DNA of 24,575 nt from T3Sed10-241 sp036796255 (GTDB lineage Bacteria; Bacteroidota; Bacteroidia; Flavobacteriales_D; Cryomorphaceae): positions 1 through 24,575 of the forward strand of contig DAIRDH010000048.1 of assembly GCA_036796255.1 (NCBI GenBank). Reading direction: 5' to 3'. The notes beneath the pieces were generated by a model that was not told where the DNA came from, searched no databases, and worked only from the letters and a program-made list of their open reading frames with translations. Of this stretch, positions 15,697-23,245 are shown piece after piece (the first letter of the stretch is position 1; every line of letters starts with the position of its first letter). The translations under genes and the position numbers were made by a program.

Positions 15697-17370
15697 ATGG
15701 ACCAGCTCAACCGATACAGCCGACGCTTCACCCAGGACCCTTCCCAACCGGGATCGCAGGCCCAGCTCTACGCACTCGGGCTCACCGAAGCCGACATGAA
15801 CAAGGCGCAGGTGGGCATCGCCAGCACTGGATTTGAGGGCAATCCCTGCAATATGCACCTTGACATACTCGCCCACCGGGTGAAAAAAGGAATCAGGGAA
15901 GCCGACCTCGTAGGACTCATATTCAACACCATTGGGGTGAGCGACGGCATGTCGAACGGCACGCCCGGTATGCGCTACTCCCTGCTCTCGCGCGACATCA
16001 TCGCCGACAGCATCGAAGCGGTGGTGCAGGCGCAATACTACGACGGCCTCGTGGCCGTGGTAGGCTGCGACAAGAACATGCCCGGCGCCCTCATCGCCAT
16101 GGCCCGGCTCAACAGGCCAGCCATCATGGTGTACGGCGGCACGGTGCGGGCAGGCAAGTGGAAGGGCGAAGAGCTCAACATCGTATCGGCCTTTGAAGCT
16201 TATGGAAAGCGCCTGCGCAATGACATGAGCGATGAGGACTACCAGGGCATCATCCGCAACGCCGTGCCCGGGCCGGGTGCCTGCGGTGGCATGTACACCG
16301 CCAATACCATGGCCTCGGCCATTGAAGCCCTGGGCATGTGCCTGCCCAGCAGTGCTTCCAATCCGGCCGAAGGCCCTGAAAAGGAAAGCGAAACGGCCCG
16401 CGTGGGCAAAGCCATGCGTCAGCTCCTAGAGAGAAACATTCGGCCTTCCGATATCCTGACACCTGCGGCATTTGAGAATGCCCTGCGCATCACCATGGTG
16501 CTGGGCGGCTCCACCAATGCGGTGCTGCACCTCCTCGCCATGGCCCATGCGGCGGATGTGCCCCTCACGCTCGACGATTTTCAAAAAGCTGCTGATAGCA
16601 CGCCTTTCCTCGCCGACCTCAAGCCCAGCGGGCGCTACCTCATGGAAGACCTGCACCGCGAAGGCGGTGTGCCCGCCGTGATGAAGGCCATGCTCCGCGC
16701 CGGCTACATCCATGGCGATTGTCTTACCGTAACCGGCCGCAGCCAGGCCGAAAATCTGGAGCAAGTGCCCGAGCTCTCGTCGGTCAACAAAGTGGTGCGG
16801 GCCTTCGATGCCCCACTCAAGCCCACAGGCCACATACAGATACTCTATGGCAACATCGCCCCGGAGGGTGCCGTGGCCAAAATAAGCGGCAAAGAAGGCG
16901 ACCACTTCGAAGGGCCCGCCCGCTGTTACGACACCGAGGAGGCTGCCATCGCAGGCATAGGCACTGAAGTGCAAAAAGGAGAAGTGATCGTGATACGCCA
17001 CGTAGGCCCCAAAGGAGGGCCGGGCATGCCCGAAATGCTCAAACCCACCGGAGCCGTGATGGGTGCGGGCCTTGGCAGCGACGTGGCCCTCATCACCGAC
17101 GGCCGCTTTTCTGGAGGTTCCCACGGCTTTGTGGTGGGACACATCAGCCCCGAGGCCCACGATGGCGGGCCATTGGCCCTGCTCCGCGATGGCGACATAG
17201 TGGCCATCGACGCGCGCGACAACAGCATTTCGGTGCGATTGAGCGAGCAGGAACTCGCAGCGCGCCGCGAATCCTGGACGCCACCCACATATGAGCCCAG
17301 GAAGGGCGTTTTGAAAAAGTACATCCGCTGTGTGGCTTCGGCCTCAGAGGGATGCATCACTGATAAATAA
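15697..17370 (+). CDS. ilvD: Dihydroxy-acid dehydratase
   Basis: Third enzyme of valine/isoleucine synthesis, dehydrating 2,3-dihydroxy acids to 2-oxo acids with an iron-sulfur cluster and Mg2+. From the ATG at 15697 it is 557 residues, the usual length. The start MDQLNRYSRRFTQDPSQPGS matches the family N-terminus. The cluster-binding cysteines are C51 (GNPCNMHL), C124 (VGCDKNMPG) and C196 (GACGGMYTANTM). GGSTNAVLHL and the C-terminal TDGRFSGG are also present. The frame is open to an upstream start at 15550, but those 49 codons are not family-like and contain the promoter. First gene of ilvD-ilvB-ilvH-ilvC; 18 bases separate it from ilvB. Confidence 0.97.
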   Translation: MDQLNRYSRRFTQDPSQPGSQAQLYALGLTEADMNKAQVGIASTGFEGNPCNMHLDILAHRVKKGIREADLVGLIFNTIGVSDGMSNGTPGMRYSLLSRDIIADSIEAVVQAQYYDGLVAVVGCDKNMPGALIAMARLNRPAIMVYGGTVRAGKWKGEELNIVSAFEAYGKRLRNDMSDEDYQGIIRNAVPGPGACGGMYTANTMASAIEALGMCLPSSASNPAEGPEKESETARVGKAMRQLLERNIRPSDILTPAAFENALRITMVLGGSTNAVLHLLAMAHAADVPLTLDDFQKAADSTPFLADLKPSGRYLMEDLHREGGVPAVMKAMLRAGYIHGDCLTVTGRSQAENLEQVPELSSVNKVVRAFDAPLKPTGHIQILYGNIAPEGAVAKISGKEGDHFEGPARCYDTEEAAIAGIGTEVQKGEVIVIRHVGPKGGPGMPEMLKPTGAVMGAGLGSDVALITDGRFSGGSHGFVVGHISPEAHDGGPLALLRDGDIVAIDARDNSISVRLSEQELAARRESWTPPTYEPRKGVLKKYIRCVASASEGCITDK

Positions 17371-17388
17371 GGACAAAGTGCAGAAGAG

Positions 17389-19128
17389 ATGAATATTTCA
17401 AAATTGGCCATAGAAAAAAAGCCTGAGGGCGCAGCGACTACTGAGCGCATCAGTGGTTCAGAAGCAGTGATTCGCTGCTTGCTGGCAGAGGGCGTGAACA
17501 CCATCTTCGGCTATCCGGGTGGAGCCATCATGCCCGTGTATGATGCCTTGCATGGCTATGCTGAGCAGCTCACCCACATCCTCGTACGCCATGAGCAGGG
17601 CGCTGTTCATGCCGCGCAAGGCTATGCCCGGGTGAGCAACGAAGTGGGCGTGTGCATCGCGACCTCGGGTCCCGGCGCGACCAACCTCATCACCGGCATA
17701 GCCGATGCCATGCTCGACTCCACGCCTTTGGTGTGCATCACCGGGCAGGTGGGCTCAGGACTGCTGGGCACCGATGCCTTTCAGGAAATTGATATGATCG
17801 GCATTTCCATGCCCGTCACCAAATGGAATTACCAGGTAACCCGCGCCGAGGAAATACCCTACGCCCTCGCCCGCGCATTTTACATAGCCCGCAGCGGCAG
17901 GCCCGGCCCCGTGCTGATCGACATTACCAAAGATGCGCAGTTTGCCCCACTCGACTTCAGCTATACACCCTGCACACGCATTCGCAGCTACCAGCCTTAT
18001 CCGCAGCTCGATCTCACAAAGGTCGATGAAGCCGCTGCCCTTATCGCTTCCGCAAAAAAGCCCATGATGCTGGTGGGGCAGGGCGTGATCCTCTCTGATG
18101 CACAAGAAGAGCTAAAATCTTTTGCAGAAAAATCAGGCATACCCATGGCCTGTACCCTGCTGGGGCTCTCTGCCATTGCCGCCGACCACCCGCTCTATGT
18201 GGGCTACCTTGGTATGCACGGCAATTACGGCCCCAATGTCAAGACCAACGAATGCGACCTGCTCATAGCCGTGGGTATGCGCTTCGACGACCGCGTTACG
18301 GGCGACGTCAGCCGATATGCCCTCCAGGCCAAGGTAATACACATCGAGATAGACCCTGCCGAGATCAGCAAAAATGTGAAAGCCGATGTGCCCATCATTT
18401 CCGATGCCAAGGCAGCCCTTGTGGCCTTGACGGCAAAGGTAGCGGCAGGCGCTTACCCCGATTGGCTCGCCGAATTTCGCGCGTGCGATGCCATCGAGCA
18501 CGAAAAGGTAATCCAAAAAGACCTGGCGCCCAATACGCCACTGGTCAAGATGGCCGAAGTGATCGACCTGCTTTCAAGACTCACTGAAGGCAGCGCTGTG
18601 GTGGTGAGCGATGTGGGCCAGCACCAAATGGCGGTGAGCCGTTATTACGCCTTTCGCAGCAAGCGCCACAATGTGACCTCCGGAGGCCTGGGCACCATGG
18701 GCTTTGCCCTGCCCGCCGCCATGGGTGCCAGCCTCGGCCAAAGTGAAAAGCAAGTGGTGGCCGTGATTGGCGATGGCGGTTTTCAAATGACCATACAGGA
18801 GCTGGGCACCATCTGCCAGTTTCAACTTGACGTAAAAATCATTGTGCTCAACAACAGCTTCCTCGGCATGGTGCGGCAGTGGCAGCAGCTCTTTTTCGAA
18901 AAGCGTTACTCCTTTACGGAAATGAGTAACCCCGACTTTCAGATCATCGCACGCGGCTACGGCATTCCCGCCATGCAGGTCTCGAAGCGCGAAGACCTTG
19001 AAAAGAGTATGCAGGACTTCCTTTCCCGCAAAGGGCCTGTGCTGCTTGAAGTGGTGGTTGAGAAAGAAGAAAACGTATTTCCCATGGTGGCTACCGGGGC
19101 CTCTGTATCTGAAATAAGGCTTGAATGA
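17389..19128 (+). CDS. ilvB: Acetolactate synthase large (catalytic) subunit
   Basis: Thiamine-diphosphate enzyme of 579 residues making acetolactate or acetohydroxybutyrate from pyruvate, the first common step of valine, leucine and isoleucine synthesis. Seen: GYPGGAIMPVYDAL (41-54), the ThDP-activating glutamate E69 in RHEQGAVHAAQGYAR, the SGPGATN loop (93-99), a FAD-binding middle domain, and the ThDP/Mg motif beginning GDG at 461-463 and ending with NN at 488-489. The C-terminal lid FLGMVRQWQQLFFEKRYS (from 491) is that of biosynthetic, valine-sensitive AHAS rather than the catabolic AlsS. The stop overlaps the ilvH start (ATGA), so catalytic and regulatory subunits are coupled. Confidence 0.97.
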   Translation: MNISKLAIEKKPEGAATTERISGSEAVIRCLLAEGVNTIFGYPGGAIMPVYDALHGYAEQLTHILVRHEQGAVHAAQGYARVSNEVGVCIATSGPGATNLITGIADAMLDSTPLVCITGQVGSGLLGTDAFQEIDMIGISMPVTKWNYQVTRAEEIPYALARAFYIARSGRPGPVLIDITKDAQFAPLDFSYTPCTRIRSYQPYPQLDLTKVDEAAALIASAKKPMMLVGQGVILSDAQEELKSFAEKSGIPMACTLLGLSAIAADHPLYVGYLGMHGNYGPNVKTNECDLLIAVGMRFDDRVTGDVSRYALQAKVIHIEIDPAEISKNVKADVPIISDAKAALVALTAKVAAGAYPDWLAEFRACDAIEHEKVIQKDLAPNTPLVKMAEVIDLLSRLTEGSAVVVSDVGQHQMAVSRYYAFRSKRHNVTSGGLGTMGFALPAAMGASLGQSEKQVVAVIGDGGFQMTIQELGTICQFQLDVKIIVLNNSFLGMVRQWQQLFFEKRYSFTEMSNPDFQIIARGYGIPAMQVSKREDLEKSMQDFLSRKGPVLLEVVVEKEENVFPMVATGASVSEIRLE

Positions 19129-19685
19129 ACACCTCACCGCAATACACGCTCTCGGTACTCACCGAAGACAGGGCCGGGCTGCTGAACAATATCACGCTCA
19201 TCTTCAGCCGGCGCAAGATCAACCTGAGCAGCCTCAACGTGTCGAGCACCGAGGTGCCGGGCATCAGCCGCTTTACCATCGTGGCGGAATGTCCGCGCGA
19301 CAAGGCCGACAAGGTATGCGCGCAAATACGCAAGCTTGTGGATGTGCTCGGCGCCTTTGTGTACGAGGACGATCAGATTTACTACCAGGAAATTGCACTG
19401 TACAAAATCCCTACCTCGGCGGTGCTCAATGGACAGACCCTCGAAAACATCATACGCAACAACGGTGCCCGCATACTCGCCGTGGAATTGAACCACATCA
19501 TCATCGAAAAAACGGGCCACAAGGAAGAGACACATGCGCTCTACAAGCTCTTAGAGCCTTATGGCTTGCTCGAATTTGTGCGCAGTGGGCGTGTGGCCAT
19601 TTCCAAATCATTGAGGCGCACCGAAGCTTACATCAAAGAACTGGAGGAAAGCAACAGCAATGCCCTCAGCATCAAAAATTATTGA
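19125..19685 (+). CDS. ilvH: Acetolactate synthase small (regulatory) subunit
   Basis: Regulatory subunit of AHAS, 186 residues, which raises activity and gives valine feedback inhibition. An N-terminal ACT domain spans about residues 4-75, with the typical YTLSVLTEDRAGLLNNI and SLNVSSTEVPGISRFTI. The second half is the ALS_ss_C type, including ALYKLLEPYGLLEFVRSGRVA. Length is slightly above the E. coli small subunits, as in many Bacteroidota. It starts within the last codons of ilvB (ATGA overlap) and is followed by ilvC after 27 bases. The symbol ilvN is used as an alternative in this phylum. Confidence 0.93.
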   Translation: MNTSPQYTLSVLTEDRAGLLNNITLIFSRRKINLSSLNVSSTEVPGISRFTIVAECPRDKADKVCAQIRKLVDVLGAFVYEDDQIYYQEIALYKIPTSAVLNGQTLENIIRNNGARILAVELNHIIIEKTGHKEETHALYKLLEPYGLLEFVRSGRVAISKSLRRTEAYIKELEESNSNALSIKNY

Positions 19686-19712
19686 ATCAATAAACTGAAA
19701 AAGGAAAGAATT

Positions 19713-20759
19713 ATGGCAACGATCAACTTTGGAGGCGTGGACGAGCAAGTCGTAACGCGTGAAGAATACCCGCTCGACAAGGCCCGTGAAATCATGAAAA
19801 ACGAAGTCATCGCCGTGATAGGCTATGGCGTGCAAGGGCCGGGGCAGGCGCTCAACCTGCGCGACAACGGTTTTAAGGTAATCGTGGGGCAGCGCAAAGG
19901 CGGCCGCTCCTGGGCCAAGGCCGCGGCCGATGGCTGGGTAGAAGGCGAAAGCCTTTTTGAAATTGAGGAGGCATTGGAGCGCGGAACGGTGATCCAATAC
20001 CTGCTTTCCGATGCCGGCCAGATTGAAAAGTGGCCCTTGGTGAAGTCGAAACTCAAACCCGGAGATGCCCTTTATTTCTCACATGGCTTCGCAGTAACCT
20101 TCGCCGACCAAACCGGCATCGTACCGCCCGACAACGTGGACGTAATCCTCGTGGCACCCAAAGGGTCAGGCACTTCCCTGCGCAGGCTGTTTGTTGCAGG
20201 CAAGGGATTGAACAGCAGCTTTGCTGTACACCAGGACTTTACGGGCCGTGCCCGCGAGCGCGTCATTGCCCTCGGCATAGGCGTGGGCTCGGGCTACCTC
20301 TTCGAAACCGACTTTAAGCGCGAGGTGTTCAGCGACCTCACCGGCGAGCGGGGCAGCCTGATGGGTGCCATTCAAGGCCTTTTTGCCGCGCAGTACGATC
20401 TCCTGAGGAGGCGCGGCCACTCGCCCAGCGAGGCCTTCAACGAAACCGTCGAAGAAGCAACCCAGTCGCTTTATCCCCTTGTGGCCGAGAATGGCATGGA
20501 CTGGATGTATGCCAACTGCTCCACCACTGCCCAACGCGGCGCACTCGACTGGTGGAAAAAATTCAGGGATGCCGTGACGCCTGTGATGGAAGAGCTCTAC
20601 GACAGTGTGGCCTCGGGCGAAGAGGCCCGCATCACCATCGAAGCCAACCAAAAAGCGACCTACCGCGAAGGCCTCGAAAAGGAGCTCGACGAGCTGCGCA
20701 ACTCAGAGCTTTGGCGCACGGGGGCCACAGTGCGCAAGCTGCGGCCGGAGAACAAGTAG
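19713..20759 (+). CDS. ilvC: Ketol-acid reductoisomerase, class I
   Basis: NAD(P)H- and Mg2+-dependent second enzyme of the pathway, isomerising and reducing acetolactate. The 348-residue size fits the short class I form with one knotted C-terminal domain. GYGVQGPGQALNLRDNG (38-54) is the nucleotide fold, followed by the specificity loop QRKGGRSW (60-67). SHGF (123-126), APKGSG and the metal ligands in SDLTGERG (D208, E212) are present. The C-terminal half, HSPSEAFNETVEEATQSLYP to VRKLRPEN, resembles fungal mitochondrial Ilv5 as I remember it, more than the long E. coli enzyme. An AAGGA sequence lies about 8 bases before the ATG. No ilvA follows and no clear terminator was found. Confidence 0.96.
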   Translation: MATINFGGVDEQVVTREEYPLDKAREIMKNEVIAVIGYGVQGPGQALNLRDNGFKVIVGQRKGGRSWAKAAADGWVEGESLFEIEEALERGTVIQYLLSDAGQIEKWPLVKSKLKPGDALYFSHGFAVTFADQTGIVPPDNVDVILVAPKGSGTSLRRLFVAGKGLNSSFAVHQDFTGRARERVIALGIGVGSGYLFETDFKREVFSDLTGERGSLMGAIQGLFAAQYDLLRRRGHSPSEAFNETVEEATQSLYPLVAENGMDWMYANCSTTAQRGALDWWKKFRDAVTPVMEELYDSVASGEEARITIEANQKATYREGLEKELDELRNSELWRTGATVRKLRPENK

Positions 20760-20781
20760 GGCGGGCACGCGAGGGCTGTAT

Positions 20782-20789
20782 TAAATTTG
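20782..20789 (+). promoter_or_regulatory. Candidate -7 element upstream of the Fic gene
   Basis: TAAATTTG matches TAnnTTTG but has no TTG at the -33 position (that spot falls at the end of ilvC). If used, transcription would start near 20796 and the leader would include the palindromes and repeats at 20808-20924. Cotranscription from the ilv operon is the alternative. Confidence 0.35.
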
Positions 20790-20807
20790 CTGGAGCATTT
20801 CAGCAGA

Positions 20808-20825
20808 ATTATTTTGGAAAATAAT
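20808..20825. promoter_or_regulatory. 18-bp palindrome, operator candidate
   Basis: ATTATTTTGGAAAATAAT: perfect 8-bp arms around a GG centre, just after the candidate -7 element and about 90 bases before the Fic start codon. Binding by the protein's own N-terminal winged-helix domain is a hypothesis. The AT-only stem, two-base loop and absence of a following T-run make an intrinsic terminator unlikely. Confidence 0.55.
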
Positions 20826-20924
20826 CTGACTCCGGAAATGTTTGTGGAAAATATTCTTGAATATTGCTGATATTGTGGAAAATAATCGTGATCTTCGTGG
20901 TATTATCTCTTTATTGTGGAAGAT
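20815..20924 (+). repeat. Four spaced direct repeats of TGGAAAAT
   Basis: TGGAAAAT occurs at 20815-20822, 20845-20852 and 20876-20883, and as TGGAAGAT at 20917-20924. The spacings are 30, 31 and 41 bases, close to whole helical turns. Copies 2-4 share the longer context TTGTGGAA, and copy 4 contains the Fic GTG start codon. Possible readings are protein-binding sites or remnants of duplicated 5' gene ends, since GTG-GAA recurs. Confidence 0.6.
20850..20865. promoter_or_regulatory. 16-bp palindrome, second operator candidate
   Basis: AATATTCTTGAATATT: perfect 7-bp arms around TT, located between the second and third direct repeats. Same interpretation and doubt as the palindrome at 20808-20825; the two differ in sequence, so they need not bind the same protein. 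Confidence 0.45.
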
Positions 20925-22400
20925 TTTCCTGTCATACCATTGGAAGAAGTCATTTTTGGTTCAGCCGACAAGAAGGTCTCGGCACAAATTTCAAAACTCT
21001 GGAAGCAGGGCAAACTTCGCAAAATTGCCCCCCGCCTCTACACATCGAACTTAACTGACACGGCTGAAGAGGTTGTAAGGCGCAATTTATTCATCATTCT
21101 TGGGAATTTGTATCCTGGAGCGGTGCTCAGTCATCGCTCTGCTTTTGAATTTAAGCCCACAGGAGCGGGCCATATTTTCTTGACATACAAGTACACCAAG
21201 AAAATAAAGCTTCCAGGGATTAGCATTCGGCTGCTTGAGGGTTTCGGCCCAATAGCTGGCGACATGCCCTTTGCCGGAAATCTTTACACCTCACAACGCG
21301 CAAGGGCATTTTTGGAAAATTTACAGCAATCCAAGGGAAACGGCTCTACTTCAAAAACGCTTTCTATCGCAGAAGTTGAAGACAAGCTTGAGCAAATAGT
21401 GCGGATAAACGGAGAAGAGGAATTAAACAAGCTGAAAGATACCGCAAGAGCATTGAGCGAAACGCTTGGAATGACAAAGGAGATGGCAATCCTCGACAAG
21501 CTGATCAGTGCCCTTTTGACTACCTACGATACCAAGGTACTGACCTCACCGCTCGCCGTGGCCCGGGCATTTGGTTTTCCTTACGACCCAATGAGGCTAC
21601 AACTGTTTGAAGAACTATTTCGGGAATTGCACACGCAGGAATTCGAAAGCCGTCAGGATAAAAATAGCTCGATAAGGGCCTTTAGGAATTTCTCATTTTT
21701 TGAGAGCTACTTTTCCAATTTTATTGAAGGGACTGTATTTGAGGTGGAAGAGGCAAAGCAAATCATGGAAACCAACCAACCTCTGCCTGCCCGAAATGAA
21801 GATTCTCATGATGTGCTGGGTACATACCAGATTGTGTCGAATAAGCAAGAAATGTCTAAAACACCAGCCACTGCTGATGAATTGCTGTCAATGCTTCAAT
21901 ACCGGCACAAGGTTTTGCTCAGGGCACGCATTGACAAGAATCCAGGGCTCTTCAAAGACAAAAACAATTTTGCCGGACAAACAGCATTTGTGGACTTTAA
22001 TCTTGTAAAAGGTACGCTCATTAAAAGTTTTGACTTTTATCGGGCCCTGGAACATCCATTTGCGAGAGCGGCTTATATGATGTTTGTGGTGAGTGAGGTT
22101 CATCCTTTTCTAGATGGCAATGGAAGGGTAGCGCGTGTGATGATGAATGCTGAACTGGTGAGTCGGGGGCAGTCAAAAATCATCATTCCCAACGTATTGC
22201 GTGAAGATTACTTGGGCGTCCTGAGAAAACTGACCAGATCGCAGGAATCTGCACCTTACATTCGAATGCTTCGCCGCGCCTTCGAATTCAGCTCAAACAT
22301 TTATGGTGACAACACGGATGTAATGCAGGCACACCTCAAGTCATGCAATGCCTTTTTAGAACCTGGCGAGGGAAGGCTCAAAATCATTGCGCAGGAGTAG
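20916..22400 (+). CDS. AbiEi-like winged-helix/Fic-domain fusion protein (putative AMPylase)
   Basis: A 494-residue protein with two parts. Residues about 10-137 look like the AbiEi-type antitoxin/regulator fold: a helix-turn-helix region, the KLWKQGKLRKIAPRLYTSN winged segment, then NLYPGAVLSHRSAFEF. A charged linker follows. The C-terminal part is a Fic domain with HPFLDGNGRVAR at 396-407, the active site of AMP transferases. SNFIEG at 267-272 fits the inhibitory motif (S/T)xxxE(G/N), so it is probably a class II, autoinhibited Fic enzyme. The GTG start at 20916 is the first usable start after an in-frame stop at 20889. The gene is AT-richer than the ilv genes and stands alone between ilvC and lipB. 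Target unknown; a toxin-like role is inferred. Confidence 0.85.
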   Translation: MEDFPVIPLEEVIFGSADKKVSAQISKLWKQGKLRKIAPRLYTSNLTDTAEEVVRRNLFIILGNLYPGAVLSHRSAFEFKPTGAGHIFLTYKYTKKIKLPGISIRLLEGFGPIAGDMPFAGNLYTSQRARAFLENLQQSKGNGSTSKTLSIAEVEDKLEQIVRINGEEELNKLKDTARALSETLGMTKEMAILDKLISALLTTYDTKVLTSPLAVARAFGFPYDPMRLQLFEELFRELHTQEFESRQDKNSSIRAFRNFSFFESYFSNFIEGTVFEVEEAKQIMETNQPLPARNEDSHDVLGTYQIVSNKQEMSKTPATADELLSMLQYRHKVLLRARIDKNPGLFKDKNNFAGQTAFVDFNLVKGTLIKSFDFYRALEHPFARAAYMMFVVSEVHPFLDGNGRVARVMMNAELVSRGQSKIIIPNVLREDYLGVLRKLTRSQESAPYIRMLRRAFEFSSNIYGDNTDVMQAHLKSCNAFLEPGEGRLKIIAQE

Positions 22401-22528
22401 ACCAACATTGGTGGTTGCCACATTCTCAAAGCAGTATCAAGAGGCTTATTTGTCATTGCGCAAGCAAGAGAATCACCGAAATGGATAGGTGCCGATGTGT
22501 GCCAAGTGCGCTCCCTTCAAATTTGGCC

Positions 22529-23245
22529 TTAAGCCATTTCCTCCCAGCCAAAAAGCTCCTGGAGGTGCTTGCGCATTTTGCCTTTCACCTCCTCCATGTC
22601 CACCGGGTGGCCCAGTTCGGTGGCGAGCGAAGTCACCGCCTTGTCGTCGATGCCGCAGGGGATGATGTTTTTGAAGTAATTCAAATCCGTGTTCACGTTG
22701 AAGGCAAATCCATGCATGGTGACCCAGCGGCTGCACTTCACACCCAGGGCGCATATTTTGCGGGCCCTGGAGGCATCGTCTACGTCGAGCCATACGCCAG
22801 TGAGGCCATCAATGCGTCCGGCCACTATGCCATATTCGGCAAGGGTGAGAATGACAGCTTCTTCGAGAAAGCGCAAATACTTGTGAATGTCGGTGAAAAA
22901 CTGGTCGAGGTCTAGAATAGGATAACCCACCAGCTGTCCCGGCCCGTGGAAGGTGATGTCGCCACCGCGGTTGATTTTGAAAAAGTCGATTTGGCGGTCG
23001 GCAAGCCCTTGCTCATCAAGCAGCAGGTTCTCCATCTTTCCGCTCTTGCCGAGGGTGTATACAGGGGGATGCTCTACGAAGAGCAAGTGGCTCTGGGTGA
23101 ACTGGCTTTGATCTTCAGCTTTGCGCAAAGTGATTTTGTCGGCCACAGCTTCCGCAAAAATGGCCTCTTGCAAGTCCCAGGCTTCCTTGTAGCGCATGGC
23201 GCCCAGCTCGCGAAACTGCACCTGCTTGTTTCGGTCCAGAATCAC
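22529..23245 (-). CDS. lipB: Lipoyl(octanoyl) transferase
   Basis: Transfers octanoyl from acyl carrier protein to lipoyl domains of 2-oxoacid dehydrogenases and the glycine cleavage H protein. The 238-residue protein shows RGGDITFHGPGQLVGYP (93-109), ARKICALG with catalytic K163, and NIIPCGI with nucleophile C197. HPPVYTLG (59-66) is also family-typical. The start is GTG at 23243-23245, overlapping the stop of the upstream SIS gene as GTGA, which supports translational coupling; the next methionine (M17) would remove a conserved beta strand. The 128-base gap to the convergent Fic gene shows no convincing terminator. Confidence 0.96.
   Translation of the reverse strand: MILDRNKQVQFRELGAMRYKEAWDLQEAIFAEAVADKITLRKAEDQSQFTQSHLLFVEHPPVYTLGKSGKMENLLLDEQGLADRQIDFFKINRGGDITFHGPGQLVGYPILDLDQFFTDIHKYLRFLEEAVILTLAEYGIVAGRIDGLTGVWLDVDDASRARKICALGVKCSRWVTMHGFAFNVNTDLNYFKNIIPCGIDDKAVTSLATELGHPVDMEEVKGKMRKHLQELFGWEEMA

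Noticed and set aside
16426..17160. Open frame of 244 codons on the minus strand
   Set aside because: Antisense shadow of ilvD in GC-rich sequence, where stop codons are rare by chance.
20842..21058. Two short frames (70 and 64 codons) at the start of the Fic gene
   Set aside because: They run out of frame into the Fic coding region and reflect the repeated GTGGAA units; no independent evidence for a small antitoxin gene there.
20760..22528. Transposon or prophage carrying the Fic gene
   Set aside because: No transposase, integrase, terminal inverted repeats or target duplications could be seen.
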